A DNA stretch of 64,000 nucleotides, taken from positions 1 to 64,000 of the forward strand of contig NZ_QKSB01000002.1 of assembly GCF_003234935.1 (NCBI RefSeq), in the 5' to 3' direction. Origin of the DNA: Putridiphycobacter roseus. Lineage in GTDB: Bacteria; Bacteroidota; Bacteroidia; Flavobacteriales_D; Crocinitomicaceae. The position numbers and the translations under genes were made by a program. Under the pieces are notes generated by a model. It was not told the origin of the DNA. It saw only the letters and a list, made by a program, of their open reading frames with translations, and made no database searches. Below are positions 1 through 7,408 of this stretch, piece by piece (positions within the stretch are counted from its first letter, which is position 1; each line of letters opens with the position of its first letter).

Positions 1-20
1 TTTACCCTCGTTTGGGGGCG

Positions 21-50
21 CAAAGATACACCTCTTTTTTTACTTGACAA
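21..50 (-). promoter_or_regulatory. Bacteroidetes-type promoter firing out of the left edge
   Basis: Read on the minus strand, TATCTTTG (21-28) is a full match to the TAnnTTTG -7 element. A TTG lies exactly 19 nt upstream (48-50), the usual -33 spacing. Transcription would start near position 14 and run left, so the controlled gene is outside the window. Confidence 0.7.
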
Positions 51-133
51 TGCCTTTTCTAAATTAATTGTGAAATAAATATATAATTAACGTTAAGCTC
101 CTGTAAACGTGGTGTGAAAATTTTCAACTAACC

Positions 134-715
134 TTAGACTTTTAATATACTGTGAACCCTATCGTATAAAGAAGGTAAAACGTCATGCTCAAACCATTCA
201 TTTTTAGCGTGCCATCTGAAATTTAATGGCGACGGGTGTACAATAGGAAAAAAATCAGGGAGAAATTCATGATAGTTTCGTACTGTTTCTGTTAGGTTTT
301 TTCTCTTTTTCCCTTTAAGATAGTACTGTTGCGCATGTGCTCCAACTAGAATAGTCAATTCAGTATTTAATATATAGGAGTTAATTTGTTTGTGCCATAA
401 AGGAGCACATACTTTACTTGGAGGTAAATCTCCGGTCTTTCCTTTGCCTGGATAACAAAAAGCCATTGGAATAATTGCAAAATTTGAAGGATTATAAAAC
501 TGTTCTTCATTGACACCAAGCCAAGACCGCAGCTTTTTCCCACTTAAATCATCCCATGGGATATTTGATTCATGAACTTTTCTACCCGGAGCTTGTCCTA
601 TAATAACTATTTTACTAGACTTTGTAAAAGAAAAAACAGGATTAGGTTCAAAAGGTAAATGGTCTTTGCAGGCATCACAAGACCTTATTATGGACTTTAA
701 AATTTCTCCTTCCAT
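134..715 (-). CDS. Uracil-DNA glycosylase family protein
   Basis: This 193-aa protein belongs to the uracil-DNA glycosylase superfamily, which removes uracil or damaged bases from DNA in base-excision repair. The N-terminal motif GQAPGRKVHES (residues 40-50) corresponds to the catalytic water/base-binding loop, and HPSP (160-163) to the second conserved loop. A Cys pair (13 and 16) is present, but the four-cysteine Fe-S set of family 4 enzymes is not obvious. It is the last gene of a minus-strand run and lies 12 nt after the hydrolase gene. Family membership is clear; the exact lesion specificity is not. Confidence 0.85.
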   Translation of the reverse strand: MEGEILKSIIRSCDACKDHLPFEPNPVFSFTKSSKIVIIGQAPGRKVHESNIPWDDLSGKKLRSWLGVNEEQFYNPSNFAIIPMAFCYPGKGKTGDLPPSKVCAPLWHKQINSYILNTELTILVGAHAQQYYLKGKKRKNLTETVRNYHEFLPDFFPIVHPSPLNFRWHAKNEWFEHDVLPSLYDRVHSILKV

Positions 716-727
716 ATATAATATATC

Positions 728-1951
728 CTATGAAACTTCCGAAGTTTGAAAATGCACCTTATTAGAAAGCGTTTTGTGCACTGGACACTTTGAGGCGATT
801 TCCAATAGTTTTAATCTTTGGCTTTCGTCCAAGTTACCTATTAGTTTAATTTTTTTCTCAATGAAATCTAACTTGCCCATCTCTTCTGTGTCTATATTTA
901 ACTCTGAAGCATGTTTTTTAGCATAAGAAAGGTATACAAATACTTCTTTCAGGTCCCATTGCTTTCGCTCAGCGTATAATTTCAAGGTCATAACCGTACA
1001 AGCACCAATAGCTGAGTTTAGCAATTCATATGGAGAAGGTCCCAAATCGTCTCCCCCAACCTCTTTTGGTTCGTCTGCAATAAAGTGATGTTTGTTTGTG
1101 AAAACTTGACTGGTAAAATTATCTTCTAAGTTTAAGTGAACCACTACTTGCTCTCCTTCAGTACTCAATTTCTTTTTTCCTTCTTTATTAACATCTATAT
1201 ATCTGCTCGCCCATGAACCAATGACATCAGCAACATACAAAGCGTCTTCCTTTTTTGACAGTAAATGATCTGCTCCATCTAAACTGACAAAACTTTTAGG
1301 GTGAAACGCATGATGGAATAAATTGGCAGCATTTTCAACACCAACAATTGTATCTTGAGGAGAATGGAGAAAAAGTACTGCTTTATTCAAGGTTTTAATC
1401 TTCCCTAATAAATCACTTGCTTCAACATCTTCGATAAATTGTTTTTGAATAGTAAAAGGTCTGCCTCCAATATTGGCTTCAAATGAATTTGTTGATTCAA
1501 ACTTAGATTTATCATAATTCAACAACTTTTTAATATGATCGGGTTGGGCTGGAGAACCAATAGTTGCGACACATTTAACTAAAGGCAGATGAAAAGCAGC
1601 TGTAAGGACCGCGGTACCACCTAATGAATGGCCGACTAATAGCTGTGGTGCTTTATAATTATCAGATAGGTATTGATTGACCGCTAATAAATCACTCACA
1701 TTATTTGAAAAGTTTGTATTCTCAAACTCACCTTCACTTTTACCTAGACCTGTAAAATCAAAACGAAGTACTCCTATTCCTCTTGAAGTCAATTCTCGGC
1801 TGATATGGCGCACCACTCCTAAATTACTATTACAAGTAAAACAATGTGCAAAGATTGCATATTGTTGAATGATGCCATCAGCTGGTAGTTCAAGTTTCGC
1901 GGACAAGTTATGACCGTTTATTGTAGGAATAGTTAAATTTTGAGTATTCAT
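728..1951 (-). CDS. Alpha/beta hydrolase fused to an OsmC domain
   Basis: A two-domain cytoplasmic protein of 407 aa. Residues about 1-250 form an alpha/beta hydrolase with nucleophile elbow GHSLGG (Ser109) and an HCFTCNSN segment near the oxyanion region. Residues about 270-407 form an OsmC/Ohr-type domain with two conserved cysteines, Cys318 in GACTVM and Cys389 in CPVHKTL. In this family the cysteine pair reduces organic peroxides. The fusion is a known architecture (bifunctional hydrolase/OsmC); its substrate is not known. It starts 5 nt after the end of the MsrA-like gene, so the two are probably cotranscribed, in a group rich in redox-repair genes. Confidence 0.9.
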   Translation of the reverse strand: MNTQNLTIPTINGHNLSAKLELPADGIIQQYAIFAHCFTCNSNLGVVRHISRELTSRGIGVLRFDFTGLGKSEGEFENTNFSNNVSDLLAVNQYLSDNYKAPQLLVGHSLGGTAVLTAAFHLPLVKCVATIGSPAQPDHIKKLLNYDKSKFESTNSFEANIGGRPFTIQKQFIEDVEASDLLGKIKTLNKAVLFLHSPQDTIVGVENAANLFHHAFHPKSFVSLDGADHLLSKKEDALYVADVIGSWASRYIDVNKEGKKKLSTEGEQVVVHLNLEDNFTSQVFTNKHHFIADEPKEVGGDDLGPSPYELLNSAIGACTVMTLKLYAERKQWDLKEVFVYLSYAKKHASELNIDTEEMGKLDFIEKKIKLIGNLDESQRLKLLEIASKCPVHKTLSNKVHFQTSEVS

Positions 1952-1956
1952 AAAAG

Positions 1957-2475
1957 TTATACGTTTAATGATTTTAATTTCTGATGATTGACATAGTTAC
2001 TGTATTCATTCCTTAATAAAGTCAATTTAGGGTGAATATAGGTTATGCAAAAAGGTTGATTTGGTTTTGATAAAAAGTAGTTCAATTGTTCTTCTTTATT
2101 TAGTCTGAAATCTACAAATTGCAAAACCAACGTAATAATGGGCTTTGGAAAAGTTGACTCTAGGTCAGTTAAACTTTTAGCAATGGTAATTTGTTGGTTT
2201 TCGTTGAAAAAATATATAGCTGAACGGTATTTTTTCCGCATTTTATGATTTGAAGTCGCGGCATGAGTATGTAAATGAATTTCGATTAATGTTTCGAGTG
2301 AAATAATACTTGAATCGAAATGTACAATGACTCCTTCAGAAAAAGCTTCATTGGGTTTTGCACTACTTATCCATCCCTGCTCTACTTTGTTTACCCCAAT
2401 CAAAGCGTGAAAAACGCCTTCGGTACACCAATGGCAGCCACCCCCTAATCCTATTTTTTGGTGATTACTCAACAA
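1957..2475 (-). CDS. Divergent MsrA-like peptide methionine sulfoxide reductase
   Basis: A 172-aa member of the MsrA family, which reduces methionine-S-sulfoxide in proteins. The active-site motif is GCHWC (Cys14, Cys17) instead of the usual GCFWC, and KYRSAIY matches the conserved QYRSAIY strand. The GYxGG and TGHAE motifs that bind the sulfoxide in classical MsrA are absent: the matching stretches read QGWISS and SEGVIVHFD. Activity may therefore differ. The only usable start is TTG (2473-2475), because the GGGCHWC core must lie close to the N-terminus. It overlaps the end of the DUF427 gene by 11 nt, suggesting translational coupling. Confidence 0.8.
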   Translation of the reverse strand: MLSNHQKIGLGGGCHWCTEGVFHALIGVNKVEQGWISSAKPNEAFSEGVIVHFDSSIISLETLIEIHLHTHAATSNHKMRKKYRSAIYFFNENQQITIAKSLTDLESTFPKPIITLVLQFVDFRLNKEEQLNYFLSKPNQPFCITYIHPKLTLLRNEYSNYVNHQKLKSLNV

Positions 2476-2746
2476 TTACTCCCTTCCAAAAAGCGACTCT
2501 ATCCTTAATTGATCTTGCTAATTCGCTCGGAGTAGGATAAAACCACGCAGCATCTTTATTTACTTTTCCATCTACTACCACATTATAATAAGATGCGATT
2601 CCTTTCCAAGGACAATTCGAGTGCGTTTCATTTAATTCAAAATACTCCTTATTAATACTACTGATTGGAAAGTAATGGTTACCTTCAATATTAACTGTAT
2701 CTTCACTTTCGGCAATTACAACGCCATTCCATGTTGCTTTTTTCAT
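2465..2746 (-). CDS. DUF427 domain protein
   Basis: A 93-aa protein that is one complete DUF427 domain, a small beta-tent fold of unknown function. Recognisable features are the start MKKATWNGVVIAES, the central SNCPWKG segment, and AAWFYPTPS followed by IKDRVAFWKGV. The Cys-Pro-Trp-Lys-Gly stretch is characteristic of the family. It lies 1 nt from the FMN reductase gene and overlaps the MsrA-like gene, so it is an internal member of the redox operon. No catalytic role is established for the family. Confidence 0.85.
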   Translation of the reverse strand: MKKATWNGVVIAESEDTVNIEGNHYFPISSINKEYFELNETHSNCPWKGIASYYNVVVDGKVNKDAAWFYPTPSELARSIKDRVAFWKGVIVE

Positions 2747-2747
2747 T

Positions 2748-3287
2748 TTATTTTTTTAGTTGGTTATTTACTTCTGTTAATGTTTGTTTTAGTTCCTTTA
2801 ATAAGGTATGGTCTAGAATACCTTTAGTTGGGTTGAAGTTTTCATTAAAATTTGGCAAAGAAAAGCATCCTAACAATTGCGCGCCATCTCTTGGAAACCT
2901 TTCAGAAGCAGCTGACAAAACACTTTGCCCTCCTCTTCCACCAGGAGAGGTTGCCATTAACAACAATGGTTTATCATCAAATACTTTTCTATTCGGAATT
3001 CTAGAGACCCAATCGTATAAATTTTTAAACGCTGCGTTGTAAGAACCATTATTTTCCGCCAATGAACACACGATAAAATCAGCGGATGAAATTTTACTTG
3101 CAAAATCAGTGACAATAGATGGTATTCCAATTTCAGCCTCTAGGTCTACGCCAAAAATAGGTAATGGAAAGTCATTTAAATCCAAAACTTCAATTTCATG
3201 TCCTTCAAAAAGGTGAGCAACATAAGTTACAAGCTCTTTATTGATTGACTTTTTACTATTACTTCCTGCAAAAGCTATTATCTTCAT
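2748..3287 (-). CDS. NADPH-dependent FMN reductase (flavodoxin-like fold)
   Basis: A 179-aa flavodoxin-fold oxidoreductase of the NADPH-dependent FMN reductase family, similar to chromate or azo reductases. The N-terminal phosphate-binding loop FAGSNSKKSINK (residues 5-16) follows the first beta strand. The second FMN loop ENNGSYNAAFKNLYDWV and the LLLMATSPGGRGG turn are typical of the family. Its ATG overlaps the TGA of the decayed pterin dehydratase gene by 4 nt (ATGA), so the two were once translationally coupled. It probably supplies reduced flavin or performs two-electron quinone reduction; the substrate cannot be inferred. Confidence 0.88.
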   Translation of the reverse strand: MKIIAFAGSNSKKSINKELVTYVAHLFEGHEIEVLDLNDFPLPIFGVDLEAEIGIPSIVTDFASKISSADFIVCSLAENNGSYNAAFKNLYDWVSRIPNRKVFDDKPLLLMATSPGGRGGQSVLSAASERFPRDGAQLLGCFSLPNFNENFNPTKGILDHTLLKELKQTLTEVNNQLKK

Positions 3288-3572
3288 TTTTTTATCAATT
3301 TGTTTATGGCATATACTATTTCAAAATCAAACTCCGTAATTCCTTTCCTTTCATGTGAATAAAATGAAATACTTACCTTCTTGTACTCGTCCATAATTTT
3401 TAGAGGATGATTTCGCGAATTCAGCAATCAAAGTCACTTGAGTTAAAAAGGTAAAAGCATTGATAAAGTTTTCAAATTCGATTCATTTATGTATTACATC
3501 TACGGTAATCTATCAATCGAGGTTAAAATGACTCAATTCCTTTATTGCTGTTTGATTTGAATATTGTTTCAT
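3284..3572 (-). pseudogene. Decayed pterin-4a-carbinolamine dehydratase (PCD/phhB) gene
   Basis: Reading the minus strand from ATG 3572, the first frame (MKQYSNQTAIKELSHFNLD) meets TGA at 3513-3515, followed at once by TAG. Another frame then encodes FENFINAFTFLTQVTLIAEF, matching the F-x-x-A-x-x-F-x-x-x-V-x-x-x-A-E helix of PCD. After a further frame change comes NHPLKIMDEYKKVSISF and ERKGITEFDFEIVYAINKL, matching the HHP active-site and GlT-x-x-D motifs. It ends in TGA at 3284-3286, overlapping the FMN reductase start. PCD recycles pterin cofactors. With two stops and at least one frame change it should be non-functional. No intact copy is seen in the window. Confidence 0.8.
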
Positions 3573-3583
3573 CACCTAAAAAA

Positions 3584-5152
3584 TTAAGAACTACAAGACA
3601 ACATGGCGCATCCAACTTTATGGTTAGCCCATTCCGGTCTTTTGCTATACCATTTTTTCATTTCTGGTTGTTCTTCATAAGGATTTTTCAATAATTCGAA
3701 CAATTCATTTAATACGCTGTAGTCATTTTCTTCTGCAGCATCAATCGCAATTTGTGCCATATAATTTCTTAAAACATATTTTGGATTAATTGCTTGCATA
3801 TTTTTTTGTCGTTTTACAATTGCAATACTTTCATTTTTTAAGCATAAAAAATATTTATCCAGCCATTTTTGCCATGCTTTTGATTGTTTTACCAATTCAT
3901 TTTCTTCAAGGTAGGAGGATTTAACAATACTTTCCCAATACAATTCAAAGTTTAATTCTTTAATTGTGGAAAATTCTCGAAAGAAAATCGTAAAATCTAG
4001 GCTGGATTTTTCCATCAAGGCATTTAAGTCAGGTACAAAGTTTTCATCCACTTCATTCATTTGATATAGGCCTAGTTTTTCTAACATCATTTGAGTGTAT
4101 TCAATTTGAAACTCATCTCTAAACTCTAAAAGTATTTTTTCCAATGGATCAACTTCATTCACTAACGGATAAAGTGCATTTGCTAGTCTAGTTAAATTCC
4201 AAAGCGCAATGTTGGGTTGATTTCCGAATCGGTATCTTTTATGTTGGCGATCTGTAGTATTTGGTGTCCATCCTGGATCATAATTTTCCAACCAACCGTA
4301 AGGACCGTAATCAATCGTCAATCCTAAAATTGACATATTATCTGTATTCATTACACCGTGCACAAAACCGACTCTTTGCCAATGCAGCATCATTTCCTTA
4401 GTTTTACTTGCAACCTGACTAAAAAAGGCAAGGTATTTTTCTTTACCAGTAGTTTTAATATTTGTAAAATGACTTTTGATGGTATAGTCTGCTAAATGTC
4501 GCAAGTTTTCCAAATCTTCTCGGGCGGCAAATATTTCAAAATTTCCAAATCGAATAAAAGACGGTGCCATTCTACTAACCACAGCTCCAATCTCTTCTTT
4601 TGGATTTCCATCATATAGCATGTCTCTAGTGACCATATTACCAGTCTTTACTATAGAAAGGGCTCTAGTTGTTGGAACATTTAAGTGAAACATAGCCTCA
4701 CTACATAAATATTCTCGGATAGAAGATCTTAAAACAGCTAATCCATCAGCAGTTCTTGAATAAGGCGTTGGGCCAGCACCTTTCAATTGCAGTTTCCAAT
4801 TTTGATTATTTAAATCAATTTCGGCAATATTTATTGCTCTTCCATCACCAAGTTGTCCAGCCCAATGACCAAATTGATGGCCTCCATAACACATGGCATA
4901 TGATTTAAAATCTGAAAATGATTTATTCCCACTTAAAATTTGAAGCGCTTCTTGATCGGATTTAAAGTCTATACCTAATTCATTCATTAAAACCGAATTT
5001 TTATGGACCCATTCCGCGGCCTTTGTTTTTTTAGGATTTACAAAGGAAAAACCGGCATTTACGACTTGTCTTGGAATATTTACTTCCGAAACATCCGCTG
5101 GTAACATTTTAGAAAAAGTTTTCGTGTTTTTTAAATGTATAAAATCTATCAT
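3584..5152 (-). CDS. selO: SelO (YdiU) protein adenylyltransferase
   Basis: A 522-aa SelO/UPF0061 pseudokinase-fold protein. Known SelO enzymes bind ATP in an inverted orientation and AMPylate Ser/Thr/Tyr of redox proteins. Clear family blocks are YGGHQFGHWAGQLGDGRA, KGAGPTPYSRTADG, VLRSSIREYLCSEAM and the NTDNMSILGLTIDYGPYGW metal-binding/catalytic segment. The protein ends LSCSS. Cys520 sits where eukaryotic SelO carries selenocysteine, so this is the cysteine version. Length is close to the bacterial norm. The gene is upstream of the pterin dehydratase remnant and FMN reductase on the same strand, in a neighbourhood of methionine sulfoxide reductases, which fits a redox-homeostasis role. 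Confidence 0.95.
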   Translation of the reverse strand: MIDFIHLKNTKTFSKMLPADVSEVNIPRQVVNAGFSFVNPKKTKAAEWVHKNSVLMNELGIDFKSDQEALQILSGNKSFSDFKSYAMCYGGHQFGHWAGQLGDGRAINIAEIDLNNQNWKLQLKGAGPTPYSRTADGLAVLRSSIREYLCSEAMFHLNVPTTRALSIVKTGNMVTRDMLYDGNPKEEIGAVVSRMAPSFIRFGNFEIFAAREDLENLRHLADYTIKSHFTNIKTTGKEKYLAFFSQVASKTKEMMLHWQRVGFVHGVMNTDNMSILGLTIDYGPYGWLENYDPGWTPNTTDRQHKRYRFGNQPNIALWNLTRLANALYPLVNEVDPLEKILLEFRDEFQIEYTQMMLEKLGLYQMNEVDENFVPDLNALMEKSSLDFTIFFREFSTIKELNFELYWESIVKSSYLEENELVKQSKAWQKWLDKYFLCLKNESIAIVKRQKNMQAINPKYVLRNYMAQIAIDAAEENDYSVLNELFELLKNPYEEQPEMKKWYSKRPEWANHKVGCAMLSCSS

Positions 5153-5271
5153 TTTATTTGTTTATTGATTTTAAGGAGATTCTTAAGATTCATGAACCGA
5201 AACGACCTTTAGAACACAGGTGTAAATAACCTCAATTTTTGATGAAACCATATGCCTTTTAATCATTTTAA

Positions 5272-5550
5272 TTAGTATTCAATTATATGCTTCCATTTTT
5301 CACTTCGCATAGCAATAACTTTAATATACCCACATATGGCTTTTACTTTCAGGCCATCTTCAGTCAAAATTTCAAATGTTTTCTCGACCAGCTCTTTTCC
5401 CACACCTCGTCCCCTTAACGAAGTTGGAACCTCTGAGTAGGTCAGATAATACTTGTTATCTATAATTTCATATTCAATAAATGCTTTTTGATCCTCTTCT
5501 AATTGCAATATGAACCGTTTGGAATCTTTATCGTGTTTTAAATTGCTCAT
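5272..5550 (-). CDS. Small GNAT-type N-acetyltransferase (YjdJ-like)
   Basis: A 92-aa protein of the short GNAT_acetyltr_2 / YjdJ type. The acetyl-CoA pyrophosphate loop is visible as VPTSLRGRGVGKELVEK (about residues 40-56), preceded by the beta strands AFIEYEIIDNKYYLTYSEV. After the loop, LKVKAICGYIKV corresponds to the terminal strand of these minimal acetyltransferases. Substrate unknown; small cytosolic members of this family are sometimes involved in detoxification. It lies 36 nt downstream of msrB on the same strand, so it is probably cotranscribed with it. Confidence 0.82.
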   Translation of the reverse strand: MSNLKHDKDSKRFILQLEEDQKAFIEYEIIDNKYYLTYSEVPTSLRGRGVGKELVEKTFEILTEDGLKVKAICGYIKVIAMRSEKWKHIIEY

Positions 5551-5586
5551 GGTTTACTTTTTATGTATGAATTAACGAAAAAAGAC

Positions 5587-6039
5587 TCATGCTACTACTT
5601 TATCTAACTTCATAGATTCAGAATTCACACAATATCTTAACCCACTAGGTTCAGGACCGTCAGGAAAAACATGCCCTAAATGACAATCACAAGTATTACA
5701 CATCACCTCTACTCTGACCATCCCATGGGTGGTATCTTTATGGTATTTGATTGCATTCCTTTTAATCGGTTGGGTAAAACTAGGCCAACCAGTACCAGAA
5801 CTAAATTTAATGGTCGAATCAAATAAAGGAGTAGCACAACAGACACAATTGTACTTTCCTGCTTCATGTGCGTGACATAAATCACCTGTACCCGGAGGTT
5901 CTGTTCCTTTCATTCTTGCTATTCGAAATTGTTCCGGTGTTAATAATGCTTTCCACTCCTCCTCTGTTTTCTCGACCCTTCTATCGGGAGTTGGATTTCC
6001 TTGCATTGTAAATTTTATAATATCATTCCAAGTTAACAT
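5587..6039 (-). CDS. msrB: Peptide-methionine (R)-S-oxide reductase MsrB
   Basis: A 150-aa MsrB, which reduces methionine-R-sulfoxide in proteins. Zinc-binding pairs are visible at Cys65/Cys68 and Cys114/Cys117, the SGTGWPSF motif at about 81-88, HLGHVFPDGP after the second pair, and the catalytic Cys137 in RYCVNSESM. No signal peptide is evident, so it acts in the cytoplasm. It complements the divergent MsrA encoded 3 kb downstream. All key residues are present and the length is normal. A -7-like element lies 34 nt upstream of the start, so it probably heads its own transcript with the acetyltransferase gene. Confidence 0.95.
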   Translation of the reverse strand: MLTWNDIIKFTMQGNPTPDRRVEKTEEEWKALLTPEQFRIARMKGTEPPGTGDLCHAHEAGKYNCVCCATPLFDSTIKFSSGTGWPSFTQPIKRNAIKYHKDTTHGMVRVEVMCNTCDCHLGHVFPDGPEPSGLRYCVNSESMKLDKVVA

Positions 6040-6072
6040 AACTGTATTTTATTTGGTTGCATTTAGTATTAT

Positions 6073-6080
6073 CAAAAGTA
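6073..6080 (-). promoter_or_regulatory. Probable -7 element of msrB
   Basis: Read on the minus strand this is TACTTTTG, a match to TAnnTTTG, 34 nt upstream of the msrB ATG. There is no clear TTG at the -33 position, so support is partial. Confidence 0.45.
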
Positions 6081-6265
6081 AGGCTTACTGTTTGAATATA
6101 TTTTGTTTTTTTTAATAATTGGCGAATTCTATTTTTTTAATGAAGCGACTTAAATGTACTTATTGATTGTTAAATTATAGAATTTAGAGCTATAAGTATT
6201 GTTAAATTCTTAGAAATACTAACTGAGGTTAATCTATCTTAAATGTGCAAGCATTTTGAATTGTG

Positions 6266-6824
6266 GAATGAGAAGATGCTCGCTGCGCTTTGCTGCTGAT
6301 TTGGTGGGGGGCGAACTGCGTTCGGTTGGGCATGAGAATGAGGAGACGCTCGCTGCGCTTTGCTACTGATTTAGTGGAGGGCGAACTGCGTTCGATTGGG
6401 TAGAGAATGAGGAGACGCTCGCTTCGCTTTGCTGCTTTTTTAGTGGGTGGACGAACTGCGTTCGATTGGGAAGAGAATGAGGAGACGCTCGCTTCGCTTT
6501 GCTACTGATTTGTTTGGTGGCCGAACTGCGTTCGGTTGGAGCAAGAGAATGAGAAGACGCTCGCTTCGCTTTGCTACTGATTTGTTTGGTGGCCGAACTG
6601 CGTTCGGTTGGAGCAAGAGAATGAGAAGACGCTCGCTTCGCTTTGCTACTGATTTGGTGGGTGGGCGAACTGCGTTCGGTTGGGTAGAGAATGAGAAGAC
6701 GCTCGCTTCGCTTTGCTACTGATTTGTTTGGTGGGCGAACTGCGTTCGGTTCGGTATAGAATGAGGAGACGCTCGCTGCGCTTTGCTACTGATTTGTTTG
6801 GTGGGCGAACTGCGTTCGGTTGGA
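6266..6824. repeat. Eight tandem GC-rich palindromic repeat units (69-72 bp)
   Basis: Eight consecutive near-identical units start at 6266, 6336, 6405, 6475, 6547, 6619, 6689 and 6759. Each begins GAATGAGRAGACGCTCGCT, continues KCGCTTTGCTACTGATTTG with small variations, and contains a perfect short hairpin CGAAC-TGC-GTTCG. GC content is clearly higher than in the flanks. Unit length varies by 1-3 nt, so reading frame is not preserved across the array. It lies between msrB and the tRNA-Arg terminator, upstream of msrB and downstream of the clpS operon. This looks like a REP/BIME-type array, not a gene, and there are no spacers, so it is not CRISPR. Confidence 0.9.
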
Positions 6825-6883
6825 TTTAATATTTTTGAGACAGATTAAGCGCTTTGCGCTTGATCCTTTGAGCTCCGAATTCC

Positions 6884-6924
6884 GAAAACAAAACACATCA
6901 ATTTCATTGATTTGGTTTGTTTTC
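6884..6924. repeat. Imperfect inverted repeat with nested stem
   Basis: GAAAACAAAAC and GTTTGTTTTC flank an inner ATCAAT-TTC-ATTGAT stem, giving a 41-nt hairpin. It is followed by TTTTTATC on the plus strand. A smaller palindrome, AAGCGC-TTT-GCGCTT, lies at 6847-6861. Together they may act as a terminator between the convergent repeat and tRNA regions. Confidence 0.5.
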
Positions 6925-6968
6925 TTTTTATCACTTCCTCAAACTTTGTTTGGGAAGGTGCTAAAACG

Positions 6969-6996
6969 AAAAAAACCCAGCACTAAAGTGCTGAGT
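6969..6996 (-). terminator. Rho-independent terminator of the clpS/tRNA-Arg transcript
   Basis: On the minus strand a 9-bp stem, ACTCAGCAC-TTTA-GTGCTGGGT with one T-G wobble, is followed directly by a run of T. It begins 14 nt after the tRNA 3' end and so terminates the tRNA transcript. Confidence 0.85.
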
Positions 6997-7009
6997 TTTG
7001 TTTTCTTAG

Positions 7010-7083
7010 TGACCTCGGCAGGATTCAAACCTGCAACCGCCACAGCCGTAATGTGGTATTCTATTCAGTTGAACTACGAGGCC
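7010..7083 (-). tRNA. tRNA-Arg (anticodon ACG)
   Basis: A 74-nt cloverleaf on the minus strand. The acceptor stem GGCCTCG (7077-7083) pairs with CGAGGTC (7011-7017, one G-T), with discriminator A. The anticodon arm is CCACA-TTACGGC-TGTGG, giving anticodon ACG (34-36) for CGU/CGC/CGA arginine codons after A34-to-I editing. The T arm contains GGTTTGAATCC. CCA is not encoded. It lies about 50 nt downstream of clpS on the same strand and is followed by a strong terminator. Confidence 0.95.
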
Positions 7084-7134
7084 AATTATTTGGAGTGCAA
7101 AAGTAATATATTATTTTACTTCTACACTATATTT

Positions 7135-7407
7135 TTAATGAATTTTTGAATTAATTCCTCTTTCATTCAAAGCGTCTTTCATTGGCTTTAAAATTTTAAA
7201 ATTTCCATTTTTAACAGCACACTTACCATTATAATGTATAATCCAAGTACATTGTTCTGCTTGAACCATTTCATGCTTACATACCTTCACTAAAGAATCA
7301 ATTACATGATCAAACGTATTTATGTCATCATTATAAATTACTAATGAGTTTTCCTCTTTTTTAACGGCTTCTTTCTTTACGACCTCTAGTACTTCTGTTT
7401 CCTCCAT
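7135..7407 (-). CDS. clpS: ATP-dependent Clp protease adaptor ClpS
   Basis: A 90-aa ClpS, the N-recognin that delivers N-degron substrates to ClpA/ClpC-ClpP. After a charged, flexible N-terminal tail (residues 1-20) comes the core LVIYNDDINTFDHVIDSLVKVC, containing the NDD/NTFDHV motif that forms the substrate pocket, then the helix with HEMVQAEQCTWIIHYNGKC. Length and motifs are typical of Bacteroidetes ClpS. The gene begins 1 nt after the stop of the 2705-aa gene and precedes tRNA-Arg, so it is the distal gene of a very long transcript. Whether clpS also has its own promoter is not visible. Confidence 0.93.
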   Translation of the reverse strand: MEETEVLEVVKKEAVKKEENSLVIYNDDINTFDHVIDSLVKVCKHEMVQAEQCTWIIHYNGKCAVKNGNFKILKPMKDALNERGINSKIH

Positions 7408-7408
7408 T

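Noticed and set aside
6447..6722. An open frame of 91 codons with repeated Arg-rich blocks across the tandem array
   Set aside because: It is only the repeat read in one frame. Units differ in length by 1-3 nt, so the frame is not kept, and no start or family supports it.
6266..6824. Possible CRISPR array
   Set aside because: Units are contiguous with no unique spacers, and no cas gene is present.
6820..7149. Plus-strand open frame of 109 codons running over the terminator and tRNA-Arg
   Set aside because: It covers a clear tRNA and two hairpins and has no family similarity.
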